A DNA stretch of 64,000 nucleotides from Firmicutes bacterium UBA2058 (GCA_002332905.1 DDAM01000004.1:1-64000); one strand, 5' to 3'; shown: positions 1-10,168, counted from the stretch's first letter. Translations and numbers: made by a program. Notes: generated by a model from the letters alone, not told the origin.

Positions 1-30
1 AACTTTTGGGGGTCGGTACAGAAGTGCTTT

Positions 31-777
31 TTATTGTAACATTTCTTTTTCGTATTCTTCCTTTTGTGTTATATAATCATGATACATTTTTTTAATTTTT
101 GAAGATTCTCTTTGCTTTATTGAAACTGTATCACCAAAAATTGTAGTAAATTTGTATGCCTCTACTGATTTAACATAGTCCATGTTTATTAAGAAGCTTT
201 TATGACATCTCAAAAACCTTTTGTTTGAAAGCTGCTTTTCTACATCATCAAGCTTTCCATAGGTTTTTAAAACCTCATAATTGTTCATATGAATTTTTAG
301 CGTTGTGTTTTGACTTTCAATAAAAGATATTTCATTAAAAGAAAGATTTATAAATCTTTTACCGTTTTTTACAAGCAAATTTTCTTCCCTAATATTCTTA
401 TGTTGTTTTATAAATTTATCTATTATATTTGAAAGTGTTCTATATCTCATTGGCTTGATATTATAATAAAAAGGCCATACCTCAAAACTCCTAAGAGAAT
501 AAGAAGCAATAGATGTATTAAAGATAATACTTACATTTTCATCTGTTTTTCTAATCATCTTTGCAGCTTCAAATCCATTTAACTTAGGTAATTCTATATC
601 TAGTAATAATAAATTTATATTATTTATATTATCATCATAATAACGTATCAAAGACTTAGCATCTTCAAATTGTAAAACATTATATGAGTATGAATGACTT
701 GAAAAATAAACATCTATAAATTTACACATCTCTTCTCTATGCTCTTTATTGCAGTCGCAAATACCTATATTTATCAT
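31..777 (-). CDS. LytTR-family response regulator (AgrA/VirR type)
   Basis: Cytoplasmic DNA-binding response regulator of 248 residues. An N-terminal receiver domain (about 1-120) has the phospho-acceptor Asp60 in LLLLDIELP and the conserved Lys-Pro near residue 108. The C-terminal part (about 135-240) is a LytTR DNA-binding domain, recognisable from SFNEISFIESQ and the RCHKSFLINMDYV motif. The acidic pocket is Asp8-Cys9 where most receivers have two acidic residues. LytTR regulators usually pair with a membrane kinase of the AgrC type; none is visible here, and a partner would lie beyond the left edge if it exists. The gene reads leftwards, divergent from the chromate-transporter pair. A second LytTR regulator lies at 48611-49330. 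The target is unknown. Confidence 0.9.
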   Translation of the reverse strand: MINIGICDCNKEHREEMCKFIDVYFSSHSYSYNVLQFEDAKSLIRYYDDNINNINLLLLDIELPKLNGFEAAKMIRKTDENVSIIFNTSIASYSLRSFEVWPFYYNIKPMRYRTLSNIIDKFIKQHKNIREENLLVKNGKRFINLSFNEISFIESQNTTLKIHMNNYEVLKTYGKLDDVEKQLSNKRFLRCHKSFLINMDYVKSVEAYKFTTIFGDTVSIKQRESSKIKKMYHDYITQKEEYEKEMLQ

Positions 778-823
778 ATTCTCTAAGCCTCTTTACCTAA
801 AAAAATATTTATTACTAAATATA

Positions 824-852
824 ATTATAATGTTAAAAGTATATTATATCAA
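824..852 (-). promoter_or_regulatory. Promoter of the LytTR regulator
   Basis: On the minus strand TTGATA (847-852) and TATAAT (824-829) are separated by 17 bases, about 45 bases upstream of the start codon at 777. This is a near-consensus housekeeping sigma promoter. Confidence 0.7.
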
Positions 853-945
853 CTATTTAAATTAATCTTAAATAAAAAATGATATAATATAAAATGACTT
901 AATAAAATAGCTTAATCCTATTTTTAAAATGTGATATAATGTTAA

Positions 946-974
946 TTGACAAAATTATGCTTTTAAATTACAAT
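946..974 (+). promoter_or_regulatory. Promoter of the split chromate transporter
   Basis: TTGACA (946-951) and TACAAT (969-974) with a 17-base spacer lie upstream of the ribosome binding site AGGAGA and the ATG at 1030. Confidence 0.7.
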
Positions 975-1029
975 TGGCATGTATTACAATTTAATTTTTT
1001 ACATAATATTAAAATTTTAGGAGAAGATT

Positions 1030-1593
1030 ATGAATAAAAATAGCAATTTTTATAAATCATTAGATTTATTTAAGGTCTTTTTCAAGATTGGTTTATTTAC
1101 TTTTGGTGGCGGTTATGCTATGATACCATTTATACAAAAGGAAATAGTTGAAAAAAATGGTTGGATAACTGATGAAGAAATACTTGATATGTTTGCTATA
1201 GCTGAAGCTACACCAGGAGTTATTGCTGTCAATACAGCTACATTTGTAGGCTATAAAATCTCTGGATTTCTTGGAAGTTTATTTGCAACTCTAGGTGTAG
1301 TTTTACCTTCAGTTTTTATAATATTGCTGATAGCATATTTTATAAAAGATTTTTTAAGTATAAAAATTATAGCCTATGCTTTTAAGGGGATTAGAGCTGG
1401 TGTCATTGTTCTAATTATAGGTGCTATAACAAAATTTTCAAAAAACAACGATATAAATATTTTTAACATTATTATAACAATTACAGCATTTTTTATATCT
1501 GCATTTACTAACGTTAATACAATACTAATACTTCTTTGTTCATTAATTATTGGTATATTATATAAGGTATTAACTAATAGAAAGGAGATATAG
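1030..1593 (+). CDS. Chromate transporter, first short CHR protein
   Basis: Integral membrane protein of 187 residues with one CHR domain. The signature FKIGLFTFGGGYAMIPFIQ at the N-terminus and the EATPGVIAVN motif identify the family. Full-length ChrA proteins contain two CHR domains in about 400 residues. Here the two halves are separate genes two bases apart, an arrangement known from Bacillus where both short proteins are needed together. Members export chromate or related anions in exchange for protons, but in anaerobes the natural substrate is uncertain. It has an AGGAGA ribosome binding site and a good promoter. Confidence 0.9.
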   Translation: MNKNSNFYKSLDLFKVFFKIGLFTFGGGYAMIPFIQKEIVEKNGWITDEEILDMFAIAEATPGVIAVNTATFVGYKISGFLGSLFATLGVVLPSVFIILLIAYFIKDFLSIKIIAYAFKGIRAGVIVLIIGAITKFSKNNDINIFNIIITITAFFISAFTNVNTILILLCSLIIGILYKVLTNRKEI

Positions 1594-1595
1594 CT

Positions 1596-2171
1596 ATGCT
1601 TTTATATTTAGAATTATTCCTTACATTTTTTAAAATTGGTTTATTCACTATAGGTGGCGGATATGCTATGATTCCACTTTTACAAAATGAAATAGTGGCA
1701 AATGGTTGGGCTACTCTTGAAGAAATTATAAACTTTATAGCTATAAGTGAATCAACACCTGGACCTTTTGCAATAAATATGTCAACATTTGTTGGTGTAA
1801 AAATGGGTGGTGTAATTGGTTCTGTTGTAACAACTGCTGGCGTAGTATTGCCATCATTTATAATTATTCTTATAATAGCTAAATATTTTTATAACTTTAA
1901 AGATAATTTCTATATTCAAGGAGCATTATATGGTTTAAGACCAGCTGTCATTGGACTTTTATGCTCTTCTGTTTTTTCAATATTTATAAACAATTTTGTT
2001 CTTGATAAAAGCTTATTGCTAAGTATAAATCAAATACCGTCAGCTATTGATGTTAAAGGTATTATCATATTAATAATTTCATATTTTATTTATAATAAAT
2101 TTAAGACGCATCCTATTAAGTTAATTGGAATATGTTCTTTATTAGGTATTGTTCTTTATAGTTTCTTTTAG
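1596..2171 (+). CDS. Chromate transporter, second short CHR protein
   Basis: The second half of the split transporter, 191 residues, with its own N-terminal signature FKIGLFTIGGGYAMIPLLQ and ESTPGPFAIN. About five to six hydrophobic segments follow. The start lies two bases after the stop of the first half, with AAGGAG inside the end of that gene, so the two are translationally linked and probably form a heterodimer. The stop codon overlaps that of the convergent YhhN-like gene at 2168-2171, with no terminator hairpin between them. Confidence 0.9.
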   Translation: MLLYLELFLTFFKIGLFTIGGGYAMIPLLQNEIVANGWATLEEIINFIAISESTPGPFAINMSTFVGVKMGGVIGSVVTTAGVVLPSFIIILIIAKYFYNFKDNFYIQGALYGLRPAVIGLLCSSVFSIFINNFVLDKSLLLSINQIPSAIDVKGIIILIISYFIYNKFKTHPIKLIGICSLLGIVLYSFF

Positions 2172-2833
2172 TACCAAAGACTTAATGCCAGAAAAAGCAT
2201 ACCATAATAATAAAATATTAAATTAAAAGTACTTACTAAATGATGCTTTTTTTTGTAGAAATACAAGAAAAAAATAATAAAATCTGAAATAAAAAACATT
2301 AATGAGCCTAAAAATATTAATATACTTTTTGTCGTTATTCCTGCTACAAATAGTATACTTATACTCTTAGATAAAAGCAGAGAAACAAAAAATGAATAAA
2401 TTATTGTATATTTTTTTAGTTTTTTTTCAATTTTCATATTTTCTAGCTTAGTAAGCTTATATGCAATAAATATGGATAATATCGGAAAAATAAAATCATA
2501 GATAGACAAAGGTGCTATATTGCTAAATGCATAGGTATAGGCTATGTGAGCTGCGGTAAACGAGAATATACCTGCTAAAAAGCAAATTTTAGTATCACAT
2601 TGTGTATGAATACCTAGAAAAACATCTCCAAATAAACAGAAAATAAAAGCTGGTAGCATGAAATAAAAAGCTTTATTGCCTAATACTATTCCTCCATAAG
2701 CAGCTACTAATATAAAACCAATACTATTTACTGCTTTGGCAATAGTATAGTATCTTTTGTTTGTGCTAATATATAGAGTAGAAATTAAAAATGAAAAAAA
2801 CATTGTATACAAAATAACAAACTTGATTAACAT
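2168..2833 (-). CDS. YhhN/TMEM86-family membrane protein
   Basis: A 221-residue membrane protein with about eight hydrophobic segments. The segment FCLFGDVFLG with its conserved Gly-Asp and the ISDFIIFF segment are typical of the YhhN family, whose animal members are lysoplasmalogenases; plasmalogens occur in anaerobic clostridia. Enzyme activity here is inference from the family. The start at 2833 is preferred over an upstream GTG because AGGTGG lies eight bases before this ATG. Confidence 0.7.
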   Translation of the reverse strand: MLIKFVILYTMFFSFLISTLYISTNKRYYTIAKAVNSIGFILVAAYGGIVLGNKAFYFMLPAFIFCLFGDVFLGIHTQCDTKICFLAGIFSFTAAHIAYTYAFSNIAPLSIYDFIFPILSIFIAYKLTKLENMKIEKKLKKYTIIYSFFVSLLLSKSISILFVAGITTKSILIFLGSLMFFISDFIIFFLYFYKKKHHLVSTFNLIFYYYGMLFLALSLWY

Positions 2834-2898
2834 ATAACTCACCACCTGGAATTTATATCTAATATTTTAATATATATTCTAAATAATAGCAACAATAT

Positions 2899-2923
2899 AA
2901 AAAGACGGATAAACCGTCTTTTT
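2899..2923 (-). terminator. Terminator after the Ca2+ ATPase gene
   Basis: Stem AAAGACGG (2901-2908) pairs with CCGTCTTT (2914-2921). The stem is extended by A-T pairs on both sides and followed on the minus strand by a T-run. It lies three bases after the ATPase stop codon. Confidence 0.85.
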
Positions 2924-2925
2924 AT

Positions 2926-5592
2926 CTATTTTTTAACTTTTACAAATTTTGATAACTCTCCAGCTATTAATGGTATAAACGAAAGAGCTATTGCTATGGC
3001 GTATTGACCTAATGTTAACACATGTATTTCAAATATATTTCTAAATGCAGGAACAAATATAATAAGTGTTGTAACAATATATGATCCTATTACCGCATAA
3101 TTCATGTTTTTATTTGAGAAGATTCCTATTTGCACTAAGAATTTATCTTCAGATCTTCCTGAATATGCTCTTAAAAGCTCACCGCTTATTATAGTAATAA
3201 ATGCAAATGTACTACCATAACTTGTTCCACTTGCAACAGCCAATTTATCTAAGCTACAGCCGTATAAATATGATACTAAAGTAGCAAAAGCTAATGCTAT
3301 ACTTTGGAAAGCTATACTAATCTTCATATTCTTATTAATAATATCTTCTTTAGGATCACGTGGTTGTTTTCTCATAACATCATCTTCTTTTTTCTCAAGC
3401 CCAAGAGCAAATGCTGGAAGAGAGTCAGTAATCAAGTTAATATACAACAGATGAATTGGCATTAATGGAACGCCCCAACCAAATAACATAGAAATAAATA
3501 TAACTAAAATTTCACCTATGTTACACGAAATTAAAAATCCAACGAATTTTCTAATATTAGAAAATATTACTCTACCTTCTTCAACTGCAGCTACAATACT
3601 TGCAAAGTTGTCATCTGTTAATATCATATCAGCAGCTTCTTTTGATACATCTGTACCTGTTATACCCATTGCTATACCAATGTCTGCTTTTTTCAAAGAT
3701 GGTGCGTCGTTAACTCCATCACCAGTCATTGCAACTATTTCATCCTTTTGCTTTAAGGCATCAACAATTTTAACCTTATGCTTAGGAGAAACTCTAGAAA
3801 ATACATTAATTTCCTCTACTATTTTTGAGAATTCTTCATCAGTCATTTCATCTATTTCTGCACCTGTAATTGCTTTAGAATCCTTGTCTAATAAACCAAT
3901 TTCTCTACCAATAGCTGCAGCAGTGATTGCATTATCACCAGTAATCATTACAACTCTTATTCCTGCTGAATGACATTTTTCTATAGCAGCTTTAGCCTCT
4001 TCACGTGGAGGGTCAATCATTCCAGTTAAGCCAACAAACACTAAATTATTTTCTTCATTTTGAAGTTTTAAGTTTTCACTGTCTAATTCTTTATATGCAT
4101 AAGCTAAAACCCTAAGTGCATCACTTGCCCATTTATTGTTAACTTCAACTATCTTATCTTTGTATCCGTTTATATATTTTACTTCTCCATTAACTAATAC
4201 ACTACTACTATTAGCCATGATAGAATCCGGAGCACCTTTTACTAGTAGAATATTTTTACCGTCTATTTTATGCAAGGTTGACATCATTTTTCTATCAGAA
4301 TCAAATGGATACTCTTGAATACGAGCATACTTTTCTCTTAATTCTTTGTAATCATATTTTGCTTTTCTAGCAAGTACTACTAAAGCACCCTCTGTAGGAT
4401 CTCCTATTACTCCATTTTCTTGCTCATTAATTTCAGAGTCATTACATAAAGCGGAAGCTAATAATAGCATTCTTAATTTGTTTACATCATAATTTTCACC
4501 AATTTTACCATCTGATGAATATCCAGAACCTGTTACATCTATTTCTTCATTTAAATCAAATATTTTTTTAACATTCATTTTGTTTTGTGTTAATGTACCT
4601 GTTTTATCTGAACAAATAACTGTTGTACTTCCAAGTGTCTCAACAGAACTTAAATTTTTCGTTAAAACATTTTTACTTACCATACGCTTCATGCCTATAG
4701 CAAGAACAACTGTAACTATTGCAGGAAGTCCTTCTGGAACTGCTGCAACTGCTAAACTTATAGCAGTCATGAACATTTCAAATAATCCATTTTTTTCAAT
4801 AATTCCTAGTAAAAATACTATTGCGCAAACTGCAAGGCATGCTACGCCTAACATTTTTCCAAGCTTATTAAGCTTTTGCTGTAAAGGTGTTTCTTCATCT
4901 TCAACGTCAAGCATTTTTGCAATACTACCCATTTCAGTCTCCATAGCTGTTGCTACTACTACACCTTTTCCACGTCCATATGTAACCATAGTACCTGAAA
5001 ATGCCATATTCTCTCTTTCTGAAAGAGGCGTTTTTTCATCAAGTACTACTTTTGCATTTTTTTCAACTGGAACTGATTCTCCTGTCAATGAAGATTCTTC
5101 AATCTGCATATTAACAGTCTCAAATAATCTTAAATCCGCTGTTACATAATTACCAGATTCCAGAAGAACTACATCACCTACAACTAAATTCGGTGATTCA
5201 ATCTCTACTACTTTTCCGTTTCTTAAAACCTTTGTACTAGGTGATGTCATTTCACGAAGTGCTCTTACAGCGTCACCAGCACTTTTTTCTTGTTTTGCAC
5301 CAATGAATGAGTTAAGTAAAACTATAATTAAAATTACTAGTCCCTCGGTATATTCCCCCATAGCTGTAGATATTAATGCAGCTACCATCAAGATTAGAAT
5401 TAAAACATCCATGAATTGAGATATAAACAGGGCAAAAAAGCTTTTCTGCTTAGCTTCCTTAAGCCTATTTTCTCCATACTTCTCAATTCGTTTCTTTACT
5501 TCTTCACTACTAAGTCCCTTGGTCAAATCAACGTTAACTTCTTTTGTTACATCATTAATCTCCCTAAAATACAATTTCTTTTTTTCCTCCAC
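2926..5592 (-). CDS. Calcium-transporting P-type ATPase (SERCA-like)
   Basis: P2A-type ATPase of 888 residues that pumps Ca2+ out of the cell using ATP. Domains in order: N-terminal cation ATPase domain, M1-M2, actuator domain with TGES (170-173), M3-M4 with PEGLP (286-290), phosphorylation site Asp329 in SDKTGTLTQ, nucleotide domain with KGAPD, hinge MTGDGVNDAP, and six further C-terminal membrane helices. Both calcium sites look complete: M5 has NIGE and M6 has NLITDSLP, as in sarcoplasmic-reticulum pumps. Calcium specificity is inferred from these residues. It lies 23 bases downstream of an M42 peptidase gene on the same strand and is probably cotranscribed with it. Confidence 0.92.
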   Translation of the reverse strand: MEEKKKLYFREINDVTKEVNVDLTKGLSSEEVKKRIEKYGENRLKEAKQKSFFALFISQFMDVLILILMVAALISTAMGEYTEGLVILIIVLLNSFIGAKQEKSAGDAVRALREMTSPSTKVLRNGKVVEIESPNLVVGDVVLLESGNYVTADLRLFETVNMQIEESSLTGESVPVEKNAKVVLDEKTPLSERENMAFSGTMVTYGRGKGVVVATAMETEMGSIAKMLDVEDEETPLQQKLNKLGKMLGVACLAVCAIVFLLGIIEKNGLFEMFMTAISLAVAAVPEGLPAIVTVVLAIGMKRMVSKNVLTKNLSSVETLGSTTVICSDKTGTLTQNKMNVKKIFDLNEEIDVTGSGYSSDGKIGENYDVNKLRMLLLASALCNDSEINEQENGVIGDPTEGALVVLARKAKYDYKELREKYARIQEYPFDSDRKMMSTLHKIDGKNILLVKGAPDSIMANSSSVLVNGEVKYINGYKDKIVEVNNKWASDALRVLAYAYKELDSENLKLQNEENNLVFVGLTGMIDPPREEAKAAIEKCHSAGIRVVMITGDNAITAAAIGREIGLLDKDSKAITGAEIDEMTDEEFSKIVEEINVFSRVSPKHKVKIVDALKQKDEIVAMTGDGVNDAPSLKKADIGIAMGITGTDVSKEAADMILTDDNFASIVAAVEEGRVIFSNIRKFVGFLISCNIGEILVIFISMLFGWGVPLMPIHLLYINLITDSLPAFALGLEKKEDDVMRKQPRDPKEDIINKNMKISIAFQSIALAFATLVSYLYGCSLDKLAVASGTSYGSTFAFITIISGELLRAYSGRSEDKFLVQIGIFSNKNMNYAVIGSYIVTTLIIFVPAFRNIFEIHVLTLGQYAIAIALSFIPLIAGELSKFVKVKK

Positions 5593-5615
5593 TTTAAAAA
5601 GCTATATATTATTAA

Positions 5616-6644
5616 CTATGCCATTAAATAAGCATAAATTAATTCAATAGTATTCTCTATACCTTTTAAGTGTGTTCTCTCCATTCCATGTGATGCACTT
5701 ACTCCAGGTCCAATCAAGCCACCCTTAATATTATTTCCACCTCTTAGTGCTGCAGAAACATCTGAACCATACATTGGGTATACATCAATTGCATATCCTA
5801 AGTTATTTTCCTTTGCAATATTAATTAATTTCGTTGTTACATCATAATCATAAGGTCCTGAACTATCCTTTACACATATTGATACTTGCTCTTCAGTACA
5901 TGCTAAATCAAGTCCGATACAACCCATATCAATACCTACTAACTCATTTACATTATCAGGTAACCAAGAACATCCATGTCCTACCTCTTCATATGTAGAA
6001 ACTAATATTTTAACCATATGCTTTGGTTTAGTATTTGTTCTATTAAAAATATCCATTAAGCTTAGTGCACATGCAGTTCCTGCTTTATCATCTAAATATC
6101 TTGATTTAACAAAACCACTTTCTGTTATCTTAAATTTAGGTTCAACTGATATAAAATCACCTGTTCCAATTTCTAATTTTTCTACATCATCTTTACTATA
6201 TACTAATTTATCTAGTCGAATCATCATGTTTTCTTCTTTTCTTTCTTTAGAGTTAGCATCTGGAAAAACATGAACTGCTGGTGAAGTACAAAGTATAGTA
6301 CCTGTATATGTTTTACCGCTTCTTGTATGTATCTTGCAATATTCCCCATCAAGTGTTGAGTACATATTGCCACCTAAAGTAGTAATTTTCAAAGTTCCAT
6401 CACCATTAATTGATCTTACCATGCAGCCTAATGTGTCAACATGTACTGGAATACCTACGCAATAGGAATTATCTTGTCCATCTATTGTTATTATTCCATT
6501 ACCTTTTTGATTTTTCTCAAATTTATAGCCACATTCATCTGCTATTTTACCAATTTCATCGATAACATTTTTGCAGTAGCCTGTAGGACTTGGTATATTT
6601 ATGATTCTTTCTAGTATAGCTGTTGTAAAATCTCTATTAAACAT
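5616..6644 (-). CDS. M42-family metallopeptidase (PepA/FrvX type)
   Basis: Cytoplasmic co-catalytic dinuclear metal aminopeptidase of 342 residues. Visible metal and catalytic motifs are VPVHVDTLG, the bridging Asp in SRYLDDKAG, the catalytic Glu pair in STYEEVGHG, the Asp in VGIDMG and a C-terminal His in THLKG. M42 enzymes form large tetrahedral assemblies and trim peptides released by proteases. The substrate preference (acidic, basic or neutral residues) cannot be read from the sequence. It is the first gene of a likely two-gene operon with the Ca2+ ATPase. Confidence 0.88.
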   Translation of the reverse strand: MFNRDFTTAILERIINIPSPTGYCKNVIDEIGKIADECGYKFEKNQKGNGIITIDGQDNSYCVGIPVHVDTLGCMVRSINGDGTLKITTLGGNMYSTLDGEYCKIHTRSGKTYTGTILCTSPAVHVFPDANSKERKEENMMIRLDKLVYSKDDVEKLEIGTGDFISVEPKFKITESGFVKSRYLDDKAGTACALSLMDIFNRTNTKPKHMVKILVSTYEEVGHGCSWLPDNVNELVGIDMGCIGLDLACTEEQVSICVKDSSGPYDYDVTTKLINIAKENNLGYAIDVYPMYGSDVSAALRGGNNIKGGLIGPGVSASHGMERTHLKGIENTIELIYAYLMA

Positions 6645-6986
6645 TTCTTACCTCCAAATAATAAACTAGATATAATATATCACACACTTTTTAAATATTC
6701 AACTGAAATTAAACAAGAATAAATCTGAAGCTATAACGATTTTTAAATTAATTTTTAAAAGTTTTTGATATAATTATTTTCAAAAATTTGGTATATTTAT
6801 TTTCCATTATTTACCTTATTTATGTTAGAAGATTACCGAATGTTATGTTTTACACGTTTCTAACATCACCTATTGATACTTAAAAAATTTGGCATAAAAT
6901 ATTAGTTTGTATTATAATTTTTTTTATTATATAATGATTTTATCAGTTAAATTAAAGCAAACTAATTATTTTTGATGGAGGTAAAA
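6645..6986. other. Divergent intergenic region, 342 bases, no gene
   Basis: AT-rich spacer between the M42 and S9 peptidase genes. It contains a rightward promoter (6889-6918) and a 9-bp inverted repeat, ATGTTAGAA (6822-6830) and TTCTAACAT (6858-6866), around a 27-base loop. No coding potential is seen. Confidence 0.6.
6889..6918 (+). promoter_or_regulatory. Promoter of the S9 peptidase operon
   Basis: TTGGCA (6889-6894) and TATAAT (6913-6918) with an 18-base spacer, about 70 bases before the start codon. Confidence 0.6.
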
Positions 6987-8969
6987 ATGGAAAAATTACA
7001 ACTTAGAGATTTTCTAAATTACAAATTTGTATCAAATCTTGAAATGTCACCTGACAAAAAGAATGTAGGTTTTGTAGTAAGTGTGTCTGACTACGATAGT
7101 AATATCTATAAATCAAATATATGGTTGATGAATTCACACACCAAAAAATATTCAAAGCTTACTTCTCTTAATAAAGAAAAAAGCTTTTTATGGTTAGATA
7201 ATGAAACCTTATTATTTGCATCTTTAAGAGATGATAAGCTTAAGGAAAAAATAGAAGCAGGCGAGGCTTGGAGTGTATACTACACTATAAGCATAAATGG
7301 TGGTGAAGCAGAAGAATTTATGCGTATACCTCTAAATGTAACTGATATTAAGCCAATCAACTCAGAAAACTTTGTTATAACAGCACAATTTGATAATAAT
7401 CTTATTGATTTACATAGCTTAACAGGAGAAGAAAGAGAAAAGGCAGCTGCAAAGATAAAAGAAAACAGAGATTATGAGGTTTTAGATGAAATACCTTTCT
7501 GGAGTAACGGAGGCGGATTTACTAACAAAAAAAGAAATAGACTTTACATTTTTAACAAAACAACAAAAAAATTAACTCCTATAACAGATGAATTTACTGA
7601 CGTTGCAGTCTTTAAACTAAAAAATGACAGTATATTATATATAGCAAACAGATTTACTGATAAGCTAGATTTATATGACAGCTTAAATATATACAATATA
7701 AGCGAAAATAAAAATACAGTTTTAATACCTCAAGAAAAATATTCAATTGGATATGCTGATTTTATAGGTGATAAAATTGTTTTAACTTTATCAGATATGA
7801 ATGAAATAGGTTTAAATCAAAATAAAGATATATACCTATTTGAAAATGGAGAATTAAAGCTAATAACAAAGCATGATACTGGATTTGGAAATTCAGTTGG
7901 CTCTGATTGCAGATATGGTGGCGGTAAGAGTGTAAGAATTGTTGGTGATAATATGTACTTTACATCAACTCTTGGAAAAAGCTCATTTATCAACAAATTA
8001 TCCCTAAATGGAGATTTACAAATACTTTCTGACAATATTGGTTCAATTGATTGCTTCGATGTGAATGATGACGAAATATTATTTATAGGCTTAAGAGGTT
8101 CTAGACTTCAAGAAATATACAGTTTAGCAGGTGAAACAGAAACTCAATTAACTACTTTAAATGAAGACATTTATACAAATAAATCTATTTCTATACCTGA
8201 ATATATGCCTTTTTATAATGATGATGGCATTGAACTAGATGGCTTTGTTATTAAACCAGTAGACTATGACGAGAATAGAAAATATCCAGCTATATTAGAT
8301 ATTCATGGTGGTCCTAAAACAGTTTATGGCGAGGTATTCTACCACGAAATGCAAGTATGGGCTAACATGGGATACTTTGTATTCTTCTGCAACCCTCGCG
8401 GAAGTGACGGTAGAGGAGATGAATTCTCTGACATAAGAGGAAAATATGGTACTATAGATTATGATGATTTAATGAAATTTACTGATTTAGTATTAAAACA
8501 TTATCCACAAATTGATGATACACGTGTAGGAGTTACAGGTGGATCTTACGGTGGATTTATGACAAACTGGATAATAGGACACACTGATAGATTTAAATGT
8601 GCAGCTTCTCAAAGAAGTATATCTAACTGGATATCAAAGTTTGGTACAACAGATATAGGATATTACTTCAATGCTGATCAGAATGCATCTACTCCTTGGC
8701 AAAACCATGACAAATTATGGTGGCATTCACCACTAAAATATGCAGATAAGGTTGTAACACCAACATTATTTATACACTCAGAAGAGGATTATCGTTGCTG
8801 GTTGCCAGAAGGTCTACAAATGTTTACAGCACTTAAATACCATGGAGTTGAGTCAAGATTATGTATGTTTAGAGGTGAAAACCATGAGCTTTCAAGAAGT
8901 GGAAAGCCAAAGCATAGAGTTAGAAGACTTGAAGAAATGACAAACTGGTTTGAAAAATACTTAAAATAG
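6987..8969 (+). CDS. S9-family prolyl-oligopeptidase-like serine peptidase
   Basis: A 660-residue peptidase of the acylaminoacyl-peptidase/prolyl oligopeptidase family, probably cytoplasmic because no signal peptide is present. An N-terminal beta-propeller (about 1-400) precedes an alpha/beta-hydrolase domain. The catalytic triad is visible: Ser520 in GGSYGGFM, Asp601 in HSEEDYRCW and His633 in GENHELSRSG. The oxyanion region DIHGGPK is also present. The start at 6987 is chosen because GGAGG lies five bases upstream; an in-frame TTG at 6972 precedes the ribosome binding site. The gene is followed 38 bases later by an amidohydrolase, which suggests a peptide or modified amino acid salvage role. 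Confidence 0.9.
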   Translation: MEKLQLRDFLNYKFVSNLEMSPDKKNVGFVVSVSDYDSNIYKSNIWLMNSHTKKYSKLTSLNKEKSFLWLDNETLLFASLRDDKLKEKIEAGEAWSVYYTISINGGEAEEFMRIPLNVTDIKPINSENFVITAQFDNNLIDLHSLTGEEREKAAAKIKENRDYEVLDEIPFWSNGGGFTNKKRNRLYIFNKTTKKLTPITDEFTDVAVFKLKNDSILYIANRFTDKLDLYDSLNIYNISENKNTVLIPQEKYSIGYADFIGDKIVLTLSDMNEIGLNQNKDIYLFENGELKLITKHDTGFGNSVGSDCRYGGGKSVRIVGDNMYFTSTLGKSSFINKLSLNGDLQILSDNIGSIDCFDVNDDEILFIGLRGSRLQEIYSLAGETETQLTTLNEDIYTNKSISIPEYMPFYNDDGIELDGFVIKPVDYDENRKYPAILDIHGGPKTVYGEVFYHEMQVWANMGYFVFFCNPRGSDGRGDEFSDIRGKYGTIDYDDLMKFTDLVLKHYPQIDDTRVGVTGGSYGGFMTNWIIGHTDRFKCAASQRSISNWISKFGTTDIGYYFNADQNASTPWQNHDKLWWHSPLKYADKVVTPTLFIHSEEDYRCWLPEGLQMFTALKYHGVESRLCMFRGENHELSRSGKPKHRVRRLEEMTNWFEKYLK

Positions 8970-9007
8970 TATAAACTGAAAAATTTCTATTACAATGGAG
9001 GTTTAAA

Positions 9008-10168
9008 ATGATTGCTATAAAATGTGGAAAAGTAAATACAATAACAAATGGCATACTAGAAAATGCTATTATACTTGTAGAAAACGGAAAAATTAAAGAA
9101 ATTGGAAGTAATATATCAATTCCTTGTGACGCTGAAATTATTGATGCATCTAATTACTATGTAATGCCCGGTTTAATTGATGCTCATACACACATTTCAA
9201 CCTTTAGCGAACCAACTACTCGATTTGGAATGATTGACGGCAATGAAATGTCAAATCCCATAACTCCATTTATAAGAGCAATGGATGCCTTAAATCCCTT
9301 TGACTTTGCTATAGATAAAGTTAGAAATGCTGGATTTACTACAGTTTGTACTCTTCCAGGCTCTGCTAATATAATTGGCGGAACAGGTATAGTATTTAAG
9401 CTTCGAGGTCATACAGCAGAGGAAATGATTATACCTGGTACTGAACAAATGAAAATGGCTCTTGGAGAAAATCCAAGGGGAGTTTATGGTCATGACAAAA
9501 AGCTTCCTATGACAAGAATGGGTGTAGCTGGACTTTGGAGGCAAACACTAGCTGAAGCTAAAGATTACTCTGACAAGCTAAAAGAAGCTGAAACAGACCC
9601 AACTAAGGTGCCTAAATATGATTTTAAAATGGAATCTCTAGTTAAGGTTATAAGAGGAGAAATGAAGGTTCGTATCCATTGTCATCGTTCAGACGACATA
9701 ATGACAGCTATAAGAGTTGCTGAAGAGTTTAATCTTGACTATTCACTTGAGCACGCTACAGAAGGATATAAGGTGGCAGATGTTCTAGGTGCTAAAAAAG
9801 CAACGTGTGTTGTTGGACCGCTTTTAATGGACCCTGTAAAACAAGAATTACACGCAGTTAGCGAAGAAACAGCTGCTATCCTTTGTGAAGCCGGAGCTAC
9901 AGTTTGCTTAACAGCAGATACAGGTTCAGGTACAGCATGGCTACCTGGAAATATAGGTATAATAATCAGAAATGGTCTATCTGAAGAAGATGCATTCAGA
10001 TCAGTTACTATAAATCCTGCTAAACTTTTAGAAATTGACAAAAAGGTAGGTTCAATTGAAGTAGGAAAAGATGCTGATATCGCAATCTTTGACGGACATC
10101 CATTCAGCTCAATGACATTGTGTAGATTTACTATGATAGATGGAGTTGCATATAAAAATAATTTATAA
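9008..10168 (+). CDS. Amidohydrolase (imidazolonepropionase-like)
   Basis: Metal-dependent amidohydrolase of 386 residues. The HxH metal site is in GLIDAHTHIS, further metal histidines are in RIHCHRSDD and SLEHATEG, and the catalytic Asp is in CLTADTGSG. The C-terminal beta-sandwich ends with the family motif VGSIEVGKDADIAIFDG. Substrates in this group include cyclic amides and N-acyl or dipeptide compounds, and the exact one is not predictable. GGAGG lies just before the ATG. Cotranscription with the S9 peptidase is likely. The last codons and the stop fall inside the first unit of a 12-base tandem repeat. Confidence 0.85.
   Translation: MIAIKCGKVNTITNGILENAIILVENGKIKEIGSNISIPCDAEIIDASNYYVMPGLIDAHTHISTFSEPTTRFGMIDGNEMSNPITPFIRAMDALNPFDFAIDKVRNAGFTTVCTLPGSANIIGGTGIVFKLRGHTAEEMIIPGTEQMKMALGENPRGVYGHDKKLPMTRMGVAGLWRQTLAEAKDYSDKLKEAETDPTKVPKYDFKMESLVKVIRGEMKVRIHCHRSDDIMTAIRVAEEFNLDYSLEHATEGYKVADVLGAKKATCVVGPLLMDPVKQELHAVSEETAAILCEAGATVCLTADTGSGTAWLPGNIGIIIRNGLSEEDAFRSVTINPAKLLEIDKKVGSIEVGKDADIAIFDGHPFSSMTLCRFTMIDGVAYKNNL

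Noticed and set aside
3518..3973. Open frames antisense to the Ca2+ ATPase (also 4580-5149)
   Set aside because: Shadows of a strongly conserved gene; no ribosome binding site or family match.
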